Assembly: GCF_021044685.1 (NCBI RefSeq)
Contig: NZ_CP088014.1
Span: 5,008,001-5,072,000 of the forward strand
Reading direction: 5' to 3'
Source: Bradyrhizobium daqingense
GTDB taxonomy: Bacteria > Pseudomonadota > Alphaproteobacteria > Rhizobiales > Xanthobacteraceae
DNA length: 64,000 nucleotides
Shown: piece after piece, positions 50,591-58,154 of the stretch
Layout: every line of letters starts with the position of its first letter
Position numbering within the stretch: position 1 is the stretch's first letter
The notes under the pieces: generated by a model
What the model was told of the DNA's origin: nothing
Databases searched by the model: none
Seen by the model: the letters and a program-made list of their open reading frames with translations, nothing else
Translations under genes and position numbers: made by a program

Positions 50591-51631
50591 TCAACTGCTG
50601 CCGGGCGCCGACGAAAAACCTTCGGCACTGGTGCGGATGCGGTTGCGGCCCAGAATATAGATCGCCGTCGTGACAATAAGAAGCGCAAGGCCGAGCAGGA
50701 TAGAGACGAAGCCGATCGGGATCAGCGCCAGCGTGAGGTTGCGCTCGGGATTGATCAGCCAGTGATGGATCGAGGTCAGCACGAAGGCGAGGCCGAGAAA
50801 GCTGACGCCGCCGCCGGCGAGCAGCAGCGCCCACATCCTGCGCAACTGACTGAGTCGCTCGCGGGCGACGTCGGTCCGGGGCGCGTGATGGCGCGCGACG
50901 CGCCGGACGAGGCGAATGGCGAAGGCGATCGAGCTGAAGCCGATCAACAGGCTCGCCGCGCCCAGCCACATCCGGAGCGTCGGGTCGAGATCCGGCATGC
51001 GCTGAAGCGTCAGCAGCGGGAAGTCGAACGCCGAATGTAGGGCGAGCGGGCCCGCGAAGATCAGCAGGCGGCTGGACAGGCGGGCCCAATCGCGATTGTG
51101 GCGGTTGGCGCCCAGCGCGGTGCCGGCCCGGGCAATGGTGAGGTAGGCGCCGGCGATGATGCCGAGCGCGCCGTGGAACGGCACCGTCAGCACGCTGCGC
51201 AGGGCCGCTAGCGAGCGCCACATGTCGGCATGATGCACGAGGTAAGCGAGGTTTTCGTAGGCGGCGAAGCCGAGGCCGACGGCCGCGCCATAGACCACGG
51301 TGTCCATCGGATTGGCAAAGGTCCGCCGCTTGGTCGAGGAGATCAGGACGATGGCGATCACCTTGACGGCTTCCTCCGGCAGGGCGACGCCGAAGACCGA
51401 ATGCATGGCGAGCGCCGCCCAGGGGTCGTCGGGCGCTGCAACCATCTTGGCGAAGGGGGCGCGGGCGATGCCCAAGAGCGAAATGCTGGCAGCTCCAAGC
51501 AGGAAGGCGGTCCAAACCTGCGCGGGCGGGCCAGGGCGCTCCTCGGCAGCGATGACGAGCCACAATATCAGCAGCGCCGGGGCGATGGCGGCAGTTCCGA
51601 TGACGGTGGGTAACGCTTCAATCAGGTACAT
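50591..51631 (-). CDS. PrsW-family intramembrane metalloprotease-like protein
   Basis: The 346-residue membrane protein has about eight hydrophobic helices. The motifs ALPEEAVKVIAIVLI (EExxK), GLGFAAYENLAYL (with the conserved glutamate), VPFHGALGIIAGAYL and LHSAFDFPLL (HxxxD) match the PrsW/CAAX-protease (ABI) superfamily. PrsW in Bacillus cuts an anti-sigma factor at site 1; other family members process prenylated or bacteriocin-related proteins. No sigma factor gene is adjacent. The start at 51631 is the closest ATG to the first helix; the frame is open to 51736. Confidence 0.85.
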   Translation of the reverse strand: MYLIEALPTVIGTAAIAPALLILWLVIAAEERPGPPAQVWTAFLLGAASISLLGIARAPFAKMVAAPDDPWAALAMHSVFGVALPEEAVKVIAIVLISSTKRRTFANPMDTVVYGAAVGLGFAAYENLAYLVHHADMWRSLAALRSVLTVPFHGALGIIAGAYLTIARAGTALGANRHNRDWARLSSRLLIFAGPLALHSAFDFPLLTLQRMPDLDPTLRMWLGAASLLIGFSSIAFAIRLVRRVARHHAPRTDVARERLSQLRRMWALLLAGGGVSFLGLAFVLTSIHHWLINPERNLTLALIPIGFVSILLGLALLIVTTAIYILGRNRIRTSAEGFSSAPGSS

Positions 51632-51959
51632 CGGCGCCGAAAATAGGTTCCCTTGATCCGCTAATCTACGTCTACCGATGCGACCATGTGTCATGCGGAT
51701 GCTGTCGCCTCGCTTAATGAGCGCAACAGCTGGCATTCATCAGGGCTGCCAAATGTAGAACAAGAGCGCAATCAATTGCATGCCATCACCAATTCGCCTT
51801 CGATGGCAAGAGTCATCCCCCGCTTCGTTGGAAGCGCGTTTCATAAGCCGCATCAATAGAATGTACGGAGATTCTTCAGTCCCGGTGCAGTCGGCTGGCT
51901 CAGATGGGGCCAGAAACCGGGACTTACGGTCCGGACGGCCAGCAGCCATCTCGAACGGC
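51632..51959. other. Intergenic region, about 330 bp, no gene recognised
   Basis: The region separates the PrsW-like gene from a small membrane-protein gene on the same strand. It has lower GC than its surroundings. Short open frames (for instance 51740-51967 minus) lack a ribosome binding site and protein-like composition. Promoter elements for the PrsW-like gene are expected but could not be placed. Confidence 0.45.
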
Positions 51960-52115
51960 CTAATCACGCTTCATTGTGGACCGTGTGCGAGTGGATGCGG
52001 TCCGGCGGGTCCGCGCCTGCTCGATCTGCCAGAAGACGCGTACGAGACACGTCCCCAGGCACAGCACTATGAGCAGGAGCAGTACGGCTTGGTCGACGGC
52101 GGGGATGTGCATCAT
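51960..52115 (-). CDS. Small single-pass membrane protein
   Basis: The 51-residue frame reads MMHIPAVDQAV, then the hydrophobic stretch LLLLIVLCLGTCLVRVFW, then a polar, arginine- and threonine-rich tail (IEQARTRRTASTRTRSTMKRD). One membrane helix with a positive C-terminus suggests an inner-membrane micro-protein with cytoplasmic tail. The ribosome binding site is weak, so it may be translated with the upstream gene (52165-52419), which is on the same strand 49 bp away. Confidence 0.45.
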   Translation of the reverse strand: MMHIPAVDQAVLLLLIVLCLGTCLVRVFWQIEQARTRRTASTRTRSTMKRD

Positions 52116-52164
52116 GGCGGTGATAAAGCACAGCCCATGCCACACGTTCCCTGCGGCCGTGCGC

Positions 52165-52419
52165 TCAGTGGGTGGTGAACGGCGATGGTCCGCCGGGGGC
52201 GATATCGAAGGCTCCGAGATGGAATTCCTCGCCGACGGCCTCGTGCGGTTCGGGATCCTGCAGGAGCGTGAACGCGGCCTGCGGATATTGCTTCCAGATC
52301 TCGAGGTCGTCGGCGGTAATGGTGAGCCAACCGAAGGTGTAGATGTAGCGTCCGGGCTCGGTGACCCGGCCGACCCTGTCCCAGGTGATCTTATCAACTG
52401 TGGTCTTGTCGACTGCCAT
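52165..52419 (-). CDS. Small hypothetical protein
   Basis: The 84-residue product has a balanced, soluble composition: MAVDKTTVDKITWDRVGRVTEPGRYIYTFGWLTITADDLEIWKQYPQAAFTLLQDPEP. Aromatic positions (W, Y, F) alternate with turns, suggesting a small beta-rich domain. No family is recognised with certainty. It lies 79 bp from the PilZ gene on the same strand. Confidence 0.72.
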   Translation of the reverse strand: MAVDKTTVDKITWDRVGRVTEPGRYIYTFGWLTITADDLEIWKQYPQAAFTLLQDPEPHEAVGEEFHLGAFDIAPGGPSPFTTH

Positions 52420-52498
52420 TCGGTCCCCCGATCGCAAGTCTGCAGGGGCAAAAGCTGACCCGGCAATGGGGCCGCTATAGGGCAGCGATGCGGAAGGG

Positions 52499-53125
52499 TC
52501 AGGCCGACTGAAGCATGGGCGGCCGGACGACCAGGCGGACGAGATCGTCCCGCGACTGCTTTTCGGCGAACTTGACCGCGAAACCATGGTCGAACTTGCG
52601 GATCACGCGACCGACGCAGGCGCCGACCGCAAGCGGGGTTCCGACCGGCGGATCGTATTCGCAGGAGATCGCAACGCCGGCCGTGGAGACGTCGATGATG
52701 AAGCACGGGTGGGTGCTGCCGTCGGCGAGCGTCAGGAATGTGTGCGAGACCTGCGGTACGAAGCGCGCGTCATGCCGCAATTCCTGGACGCTAGCGTCCT
52801 TCTGCTTCTTCTCGAGCCAGGTCAGCTTTTCCGACATCCAGGCGCGCCGCGCCCGCGTCATGTCCAGCTCCATCAGGAAGCCCGATTTCAGCGTCGCGCT
52901 GATCGTGCATTGGAATTCGCCGAAATCCTGGAAGTAAGAGGTGAGGCGCTCGCCGACCGTGCCGACGACGGGCACGTCCACGATCATGCGGAAGGGCGAG
53001 ACGCGCTTGGTGCGGCAGGCGAAGTTGCGGAGCTTGCCCTCACAATCGTACCAGCGCGGCAGCGAGTAGCTGCCGCTCACGGTTACCTCCACTGCACGCT
53101 GCCTGAGGAACTCTGCAACAGACAT
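52499..53125 (-). CDS. PilZ-domain protein with two PilZ-like halves
   Basis: The 208-residue protein ends in a PilZ domain (about residues 115-205) with the c-di-GMP switch: ELRHDARFVPQVSHTF (variant RxxxR region with only R-H-D-A-R) and DVSTAGVAISCEY (D-x-S-x-x-G). The N-terminal half (RWYDCEGKLRNFACRTKRVSPFRMIVDVPVVGTVGERLTSYF) looks like a degenerate second PilZ barrel without the binding residues. The protein may respond to cyclic di-GMP in the cytoplasm. The ATG at 53125 starts MSVAEFLRQR; the frame extends further without support. The gene is alone in the sense that its neighbours are small hypotheticals. Confidence 0.85.
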   Translation of the reverse strand: MSVAEFLRQRAVEVTVSGSYSLPRWYDCEGKLRNFACRTKRVSPFRMIVDVPVVGTVGERLTSYFQDFGEFQCTISATLKSGFLMELDMTRARRAWMSEKLTWLEKKQKDASVQELRHDARFVPQVSHTFLTLADGSTHPCFIIDVSTAGVAISCEYDPPVGTPLAVGACVGRVIRKFDHGFAVKFAEKQSRDDLVRLVVRPPMLQSA

Positions 53126-53304
53126 GAACGCCAATCGGAGGTTTCGGGTGATTCCGTAATTCCACGGTAGCGGTGAAACTCTAAGCAAATGATACCGTCG
53201 CCGATGAGCAGGGGTAAATTTCCGGTAAATGTGCGGACGAGGTGTGACGAAACAACCCGTGGCGCGGGGTCACAACGTCGTCATCGCGAGCCGGACCGCT
53301 GCTT

Positions 53305-53965
53305 TCAGGCCGCCCCGAGCAGCACCAGCAGCGCCAGGACGCCGACGACGATGGCGAACTTGACCGTCGTCCAGATCAGGCCGTCCGGGCTGATCGTCAA
53401 TCCGAACCACGGTCTTGTGCGCCGGAGCGCCAAGGCTGCAAGTGCATCGAAAATGCCGAGCGCGACGGCGATGCCGCCGATGGCCGACCATGACAAGATC
53501 GGGGGCATCCATGGCGAGCCAGGCAGGGACGGCGTCTCTGATCGACACGAGCAGCGCGATCCAGCCGAACCAGAACACGGAGCTCTTGATGATATCGGGT
53601 CCGATCGTATCGGGCTCGAACCTGATGCCGATTGCGCCGAGCGCGCTTTCGATGCGAGGGCCGTCGGCCAAGAAAACAAACGCGCCGACATAGAGGGGAA
53701 CGCGGGACTGGAAGAGCAGCGCGATGATGGCGAACAGGACAGCGTAGCCGAAGGCGTCACCGAGAATGGCCATGACGGCAGCGCGTGACGACTGGGCCGG
53801 CGGCTGTGCCGCGATGGCTTGGGGCTGCGTTCTGGTGCGCGCCATATGCTCCAGCATCCTCGCACGCCGGTCCGGCGCGTAGGGCGCCGCCGGGCGCATC
53901 CATGGCGGTAGCGTCGGCAAGGCAACGCCGGACTGCTCTTCCGAAATGGTCTCGCGCTGCTCCAT
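53305..53965 (-). pseudogene. Frameshifted membrane-protein gene
   Basis: Two frames together encode one plausible membrane protein of about 220 residues. The first (from 53965) gives a polar N-terminus MEQRETISEEQSGVALP, then helices (FGYAVLFAIIALLFQSRVPLYVGAFVFLADG and SSVFWFGWIALLVSIRDAVPAWLA). Near 53500 the coding frame jumps by one base. The second frame continues with WSAIGGIAVALGIFDALAALAL and the last helix TVKFAIVVGVLALLVLLGAA to the stop at 53305. Removing one base in the run ATGGATGCCCCCG restores the frame. This is either a real frameshift or a sequencing error in a GC-rich stretch. The family is not recognised. Confidence 0.65.
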
Positions 53966-54122
53966 CGACCTGCACCGGTTCCGATCGAGCATTGGTCGGC
54001 GCCCGGGGGCGGGGAGGTTCATGCGGCCCAGCGAAATCGGCCGGTCCTGACCTCAACATTTCGAGGCGTTGCTAGTTTGCATCCGATTGTGTCGCAGGGC
54101 GAATGCCGCTACGTCACGTCCA

Positions 54123-55955
54123 ATGACGCCCTCCGAGAATTACCGGCCGGACATCGATGGACTCCGGGCCGTCTCGATCCTGCTGGTGGTCTTGTATCAC
54201 GCGCACCCCTGGATGCTTCCCGGCGGGTTCGTCGGCGTCGACGTCTTCTTCGTCATCTCCGGCTTCCTGATCACCCGCATCCTGCTGAGCCCTGGCGGGA
54301 TGCCGATCTCGACATTCTATGCCCGCCGGATCAGGCGCATCTTTCCGGCCCTGATCGTGGTCTTGCTGGTCACCGCTGCGATCGGCTGGGTCATCCTGCT
54401 GCCGCCGCAGTTTCGCCTGCTGGGCGAGAACGTCGTCGCCAGCGTGCTGTTCGCCTCCAACCTGTTCCAGCTCGGGCAGCTCGGCTATTTCGCGCCGCTG
54501 GCCGCGGAAAATCCGCTGCTGCATCTCTGGTCGCTGGGCGTCGAGGAGCAGTTCTACATTTTCTGGCCGTTGGCGCTCGGCCTCATGACGCGCTCGCCCC
54601 GCCGCCGGCTGTACATTCTCGGCGCGATCGTGCTGTCGCTCGCCGCCAGTGCGGTGCTGGTGGTGAGGTACCCGGACTGGGCCTTCTATGCGCCGGTGCC
54701 GCGGGCCTGGGAGCTGTTGATCGGCGGGCTGCTGGCGGAGGCCAATCTGGTCAGGAAGAGCGGCGGCCATCTGCTCGGCGGAATCGGCCTTGGCGCCATC
54801 GCAGCGTCCGCGCTGCTGTTCGATCGCGCGATGCCTTTTCCGGGGTTGCTGGCTCTCCTACCGGTCGTCGGCGCCGCGCTCGTGATCGTATCGCCGAACG
54901 CCGTGACGAACCGTCTGCTGCTGTCGAGCCGGCCCGCCGTGCTGCTCGGTCTGATCAGCTATCCGCTCTATCTCTGGCACTGGCCGCTCCTGACCTATCT
55001 CGGGATCATCAGGCACGGGGTGCCGAATTTCCTCGAGATCTGGGGCGCGATCCTCACTGCAACCGTGCTGTCGATCCTGACCTTCCGCTTCATCGAATTG
55101 CCGATGCGCAATCGTGGCAATTTGGTGCAGTCCCTGTCGATTGCGCTCTGCTCGGTCGGCGTGATCGGCGCGGCCATCGTCCTCTCGGCGGGCGTCCCGT
55201 GGCGCTTCCCGCAAGAGCTGCAGGCGGTCGCGAGCGTGAGCACGGACGACAATCCCGCCTTCCGGGATCGCTGCTTTCTCGAAGCGCCCGGCAGCGGTTT
55301 CGACGCGGGCTGCATCGGGCCCGGCGACGGGCCACTGCTGGTGCTGTGGGGCGATTCGAATTCGGCAGCGCTCTATCCGGCGCTCGCGCAAGCCGCAGAA
55401 CACGCCTCGTTCCGTGTCGGCCGCTTCACCGCGCCCGGCTGTGCGCCGATTCTCGATGCCGGGCCGAACGCCGGCTGCACCGCCAGCAACGGCAAGGCCT
55501 TTGGCCTGATCGCAGCGGCCCGGCCCGATATCGTCGTGCTGCATGCGATGTGGGGCTTCGACAACGACCTGAAGAAACTCGGCGGCACCGTCACCGCGCT
55601 GCGAAACGCCGGCGTCTTGCGCGTGGTGATCGTCGGGCCGCCGCCGGTCTGGAAGCGCACGCTGCCGCACGCGATCATCAACCACTACCGCTTCTCGCAT
55701 GAACTCCCGGACCGACTCGGCTCCGGCGTCTCCGGTCCCGCAGAGGACGAGCTGATGGCCGGCTTCGCTAGATCGGCCGGGATCGGCTACGTCTCGCTGC
55801 GCAAGGTTCTCTGCGACATCAGGCAAGAATGTTTGGTGCGTACGCCGGAGCGGGAGGTGATTGCCACCGATACGATCCACCTGTCGCAAGGTGGCGCAAG
55901 GCTGGTGCTCGGGGTCATCGGCGGGGAACTGTTTCGAACGGCTGGCGCTCCCTAG
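54123..55955 (+). CDS. Acyltransferase (OafA/YrhL type) with C-terminal SGNH-like domain
   Basis: The 610-residue protein opens YRPDIDGLRAVSILLVVLYHAHP (acyltransferase-3 signature) and continues GGFVGVDVFFVISGFLITRIL, FYARRIRRIFPALIVVLLV and LLHLWSLGVEEQFYIFWPL. About ten helices fill residues 1-370. The C-terminal region (about 400-600) resembles the SGNH hydrolase-like domain of OafA: VLWGDSNSAALYPALAQA (GDSN-type block I) and DTIHLSQGGARL (D-x-x-H block). Such enzymes acetylate LPS O-antigen or exopolysaccharide. The stop codon TAG (53-55 of 55900s) lies inside the tRNA-Glu gene on the other strand, a 13-bp overlap including the encoded CCA. Confidence 0.92.
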   Translation: MTPSENYRPDIDGLRAVSILLVVLYHAHPWMLPGGFVGVDVFFVISGFLITRILLSPGGMPISTFYARRIRRIFPALIVVLLVTAAIGWVILLPPQFRLLGENVVASVLFASNLFQLGQLGYFAPLAAENPLLHLWSLGVEEQFYIFWPLALGLMTRSPRRRLYILGAIVLSLAASAVLVVRYPDWAFYAPVPRAWELLIGGLLAEANLVRKSGGHLLGGIGLGAIAASALLFDRAMPFPGLLALLPVVGAALVIVSPNAVTNRLLLSSRPAVLLGLISYPLYLWHWPLLTYLGIIRHGVPNFLEIWGAILTATVLSILTFRFIELPMRNRGNLVQSLSIALCSVGVIGAAIVLSAGVPWRFPQELQAVASVSTDDNPAFRDRCFLEAPGSGFDAGCIGPGDGPLLVLWGDSNSAALYPALAQAAEHASFRVGRFTAPGCAPILDAGPNAGCTASNGKAFGLIAAARPDIVVLHAMWGFDNDLKKLGGTVTALRNAGVLRVVIVGPPPVWKRTLPHAIINHYRFSHELPDRLGSGVSGPAEDELMAGFARSAGIGYVSLRKVLCDIRQECLVRTPEREVIATDTIHLSQGGARLVLGVIGGELFRTAGAP

Positions 55956-56017
55956 CGGAATCGAACCGCTCTCTCCACCGTGAAAGGGTGGCGTCCTAAC
56001 CGATAGACGAAGGGAGC
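55943..56017 (-). tRNA. tRNA-Glu (anticodon TTC)
   Basis: The minus strand folds as a full cloverleaf. The acceptor stem pairs GCTCCCT with AGGGAGC, the anticodon arm is CCACC-CTTTCAC-GGTGG with anticodon TTC, and the T arm is AGCGG-TTCGATT-CCGCT. The 3' CCA is encoded (TGG at 55943-55945 on the plus strand). The convergent acyltransferase gene ends inside it. Confidence 0.95.
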
Positions 56018-56241
56018 AAACGCAGGGCCAAACCGCTCTCCGCGGCACGGCCGCTGGCCGGCCGAACAGGGCCCGGCGGCTTGCAGCGGGCGAACGTATA
56101 GTGGCCTTTGCGCTTCCCGGCAAGCCGTTCGGGAACGGTCTTTTGGCTCCGGTGGATAGCGCCGGCCCCGGGGACGATCGGGCGGCGAATTCAACGGTTT
56201 GTTAGGGTTCCCTGAGTAGCGCTGGGGGAGGAGATTTTCCA

Positions 56242-56496
56242 ATGCCACCGCCAAAGAAGCGCGCAGCGCGCAAGCTGCTGTCGCAGCACGCCTGGATCAC
56301 GCTCGACGGCGGATTCGCGGCGCGGCATTGCCTGGTCCAGGACATCTCGGATTCGGGCGCCAAGATCACCATGGACGAGGATGCGAGCCAGCTTCCCGGC
56401 GTGATCCGCCTGGCCTTCGCCCGCGATGCGCGCACCGGGCGGAGCTGCCAGGTGGTCTGGCGCCGCGGCAAGTCCGCCGGCATCAAGTTCCTCTGA
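56242..56496 (+). CDS. Small PilZ-domain protein
   Basis: The 84-residue protein is a minimal PilZ domain: PPKKRAARKLLSQHAWITLDGGFAARHCLVQDISDSGAKITMDEDA, then a C-terminal strand pattern VIRLAFARDARTGRSCQVVWRRGKSAGIKFL. The D-x-S-x-x-G switch is present (DISDSG), and the upstream basic RxxxR-like motif is replaced by R-A-A-R-K. Such stand-alone PilZ proteins are common in bradyrhizobia; not all bind c-di-GMP. A GGGAGGAG ribosome binding site precedes the ATG. Confidence 0.88.
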   Translation: MPPPKKRAARKLLSQHAWITLDGGFAARHCLVQDISDSGAKITMDEDASQLPGVIRLAFARDARTGRSCQVVWRRGKSAGIKFL

Positions 56497-56553
56497 CGTC
56501 GCGCCGCAGCGGCGCGGATGGCGCGTGAGGCGCGTCCGGGTTACAAGGCGGCG

Positions 56554-56811
56554 ATGCGTATGCCGCTCCTGATCCTGCTCTCGATACTAACGACGTCCGC
56601 GACCGCGGCCGAGAGCCTGCGGCTGCCGCCGGCCGAACGGCCGCAGACAGGCAAGGAGATCGGAAAGGCGCTGCCGCTGAAGGGGACGGTCGGCAAGGCC
56701 GGGGCAGGGTCCTGTGCCTCCTATGGCGCACGCTTCGTCATGGTCGAGGGCACCGGGACCTGCGTGAAGGTCGGCGGCTCGATCAGCATCGACACCGCCA
56801 TCCGGCGTTGA
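56554..56811 (+). CDS. Small exported protein resembling a porin N-terminus
   Basis: The 85-residue product has a Sec signal peptide (MRMPLLILLSILTTSATA-AESLRLP). After a proline- and lysine-rich linker, the C-terminal part reads SCASYGARFVMVEGTGTCVKVGGSISIDTAIRR. This closely recalls the first strand region of alphaproteobacterial porins (C-x2-YG-x-GF-x2-IPGT-D-TC-IK-IGG), including both cysteines. The rest of a porin is absent. It may be a small exported domain or a decayed porin. ATG codons at 56554 and 56560 are both possible; the frame begins upstream at 56518. Confidence 0.7.
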   Translation: MRMPLLILLSILTTSATAAESLRLPPAERPQTGKEIGKALPLKGTVGKAGAGSCASYGARFVMVEGTGTCVKVGGSISIDTAIRR

Positions 56812-56817
56812 GGGATC

Positions 56818-56985
56818 ATGACGCAGGACCTCTTGCGGCTCGACATCCTCGTTCCCGTGCTGATGTACTGCGCGCTGCTGTGGTGGATTGGCCGCAGCCT
56901 GAGCTGGCCTGCCCGGCTCGCCACGGCCGCGGTGACGCTGGTGCTGATCATGGTGGTGCTGCTGGTCGAGCGCGGCTGGCGCTAG
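56818..56985 (+). CDS. Two-helix membrane micro-protein
   Basis: The 55-residue protein begins MTQDLLRLDILVPVLMYCAL and has two hydrophobic helices (LVPVLMYCALLWWIGRSL and LATAAVTLVLIMVVLLVERGW). Charged residues flank the helices. It starts 4 bp after the stop of the previous gene, so the two are likely co-transcribed and co-translated. It is below common length cut-offs for gene prediction. Its role is unknown. Confidence 0.65.
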   Translation: MTQDLLRLDILVPVLMYCALLWWIGRSLSWPARLATAAVTLVLIMVVLLVERGWR

Positions 56986-57214
56986 GCGGGAGGCGGATCC
57001 GCAGGGCCGAGCTTCGTGCAAGCGGATTTCCGAAAAGATCCTGCCAACCAGAACAAGACCGCGAAAACAACCCCATGCACAGTAGCCAAGTCACGGCAAA
57101 TGCTGAGGATTTACCTGCTTAGGATTCGGCGAAGCAAAACTTGAGGCGTCGGGCAAAACAGGGGTATGATGGCATCGTCGAAAGAGGCCGCCGAGTGGTC
57201 CCCCTGATGGCCGG

Positions 57215-57853
57215 TCACGACATCGGCGGTGCGACGAACTCTGCAAATCCTGGCCGTTTGCCGAGCTCGGCGAGCCAGCGCGTGAGGTGCGGCTGCGCCG
57301 GCCGGCTGATGCCTTCGACGCCGAGCCAGCGCCGCGCATAGGAGCCGATCGCGATGTCGGCAAGCGTGAACGCATCGCCATCGATGAAGCGGCGCGAGGA
57401 GAGCAGGCGGTCGGCGATGGCCCAGACCTCGGCGGCGGCATCGGCATCGCGCTGCACCTGAAGCATGTCGCGCTCGGCGGGCGCGGTGCGCACGATGCCC
57501 CAGAACACCGGACGATCGACCGGCTGCACCGCCGACAGCGTCCAGTCGAGCCAGCGGTCGACGCTGGCGCGCTGCTTCGGCGTCTCCGGATAGATCGGCG
57601 TGCCGCTTCCATGCGCGAGGCAGAGATAGCGCATGATCGAGTTGGACTCCCACAGCACGAAGTCGCCCTCGACCAGCGTCGGGATCCGCGCATTGGGATT
57701 CATCGCGAGATACTCGGCCTCGCGGGTCTTGCCGTATTGCATGCCGGCATCGATGCGCTCGTAAGCGAGCCCGAGCTCGGTGAGGCACCACAGCACCTTC
57801 TGCACGTTGACCGAATTGGCGCGGCCCCAGATCGTCAGCTTGGTGTCAGGCAT
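57215..57853 (-). CDS. Glutathione S-transferase family protein
   Basis: The 212-residue protein has the thioredoxin-like GST N domain: MPDTKLTIWGRANSVNVQKVLWCLTELGLAYERIDAG, the ARIPTLVEGDFVLWESNSIMRYL glutathione-site motif (cis-proline and ES) near residue 53, and a helical C domain with the N-capping motif FTLADIAIG near residue 165. Length is typical. The specific substrate is unknown. The ATG at 57853 matches the domain start; the frame extends upstream without support. Confidence 0.92.
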   Translation of the reverse strand: MPDTKLTIWGRANSVNVQKVLWCLTELGLAYERIDAGMQYGKTREAEYLAMNPNARIPTLVEGDFVLWESNSIMRYLCLAHGSGTPIYPETPKQRASVDRWLDWTLSAVQPVDRPVFWGIVRTAPAERDMLQVQRDADAAAEVWAIADRLLSSRRFIDGDAFTLADIAIGSYARRWLGVEGISRPAQPHLTRWLAELGKRPGFAEFVAPPMS

Positions 57854-57956
57854 GAAGCGTCTCCCGCGTATCGCTGGCCGCGCGTGATAGCGGAATTTCG
57901 CGAAATCAGCGACGGCGCTTGCGCCGAGGCTCTCATGCAAAAAAGCACTCAAGCAA

Positions 57957-57981
57957 AAAGCTCCGCCCGGGGCGGAGCTTT
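57957..57981 (-). terminator. Rho-independent terminator of the 26-residue membrane peptide gene
   Basis: A perfect 11-bp stem (AAAGCTCCGCC / GGCGGAGCTTT) with a 3-base loop lies 24 bp beyond the stop at 58005. Read leftward, the stem runs into five T. It separates this gene from the GST gene. Confidence 0.82.
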
Positions 57982-58004
57982 CATTTGCAAATCCAACACG
58001 ACGC

Positions 58005-58085
58005 TCAGCGGCCGAAGAACAGCCACAACAGAATGATCACGGGGATCGGCACGCCAAGCATCCACAGCAACAGCCCTCTCGCCAT
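58005..58085 (-). CDS. 26-residue hydrophobic membrane peptide
   Basis: The frame encodes MARGLLLWMLGVPIPVIILL followed by WLFFGR, a single hydrophobic helix with a positive residue at each end and a central P-I-P. It has an excellent ribosome binding site (GGAGGAGG), its own terminator (57957-57981) and a perfect EcfG-type promoter (58119-58143). These three signals make a real gene likely despite its size. Small hydrophobic stress peptides of this kind are known in bradyrhizobia, but I do not recognise a characterised homologue. Confidence 0.8.
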   Translation of the reverse strand: MARGLLLWMLGVPIPVIILLWLFFGR

Positions 58086-58118
58086 CGCATCCTCCTCCAA
58101 TCGGTTTCGTGAAAGGAG

Positions 58119-58143
58119 AACGTCGGGCGAGGGGCCTTGTTCC
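58119..58143 (-). promoter_or_regulatory. EcfG-type stress promoter (GGAAC-N16-CGTT)
   Basis: On the minus strand, GGAAC (58143-58139) and CGTT (58122-58119) are 16 bp apart, a perfect match to the alphaproteobacterial general stress sigma factor EcfG consensus. The start codon of the 26-residue peptide is 33 bp downstream. Confidence 0.8.
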
Positions 58144-58154
58144 TGACGCGAGCC

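Noticed and set aside
49794..51563. A 589-codon minus-strand frame ending with the aromatic leader peptide
   Set aside because: The upstream part is a shadow of the HdeD-like and PrsW-like genes in another frame. Only the last 26 codons, after their own promoter, look real.
51740..51967. Minus-strand open frame of 75 codons
   Set aside because: No ribosome binding site, no domain and irregular composition; it partly overlaps the small membrane-protein gene at 51960.
51780..52178. Plus-strand open frame of 132 codons
   Set aside because: It runs opposite two better-supported small minus-strand genes and has no recognisable fold or ribosome binding site.
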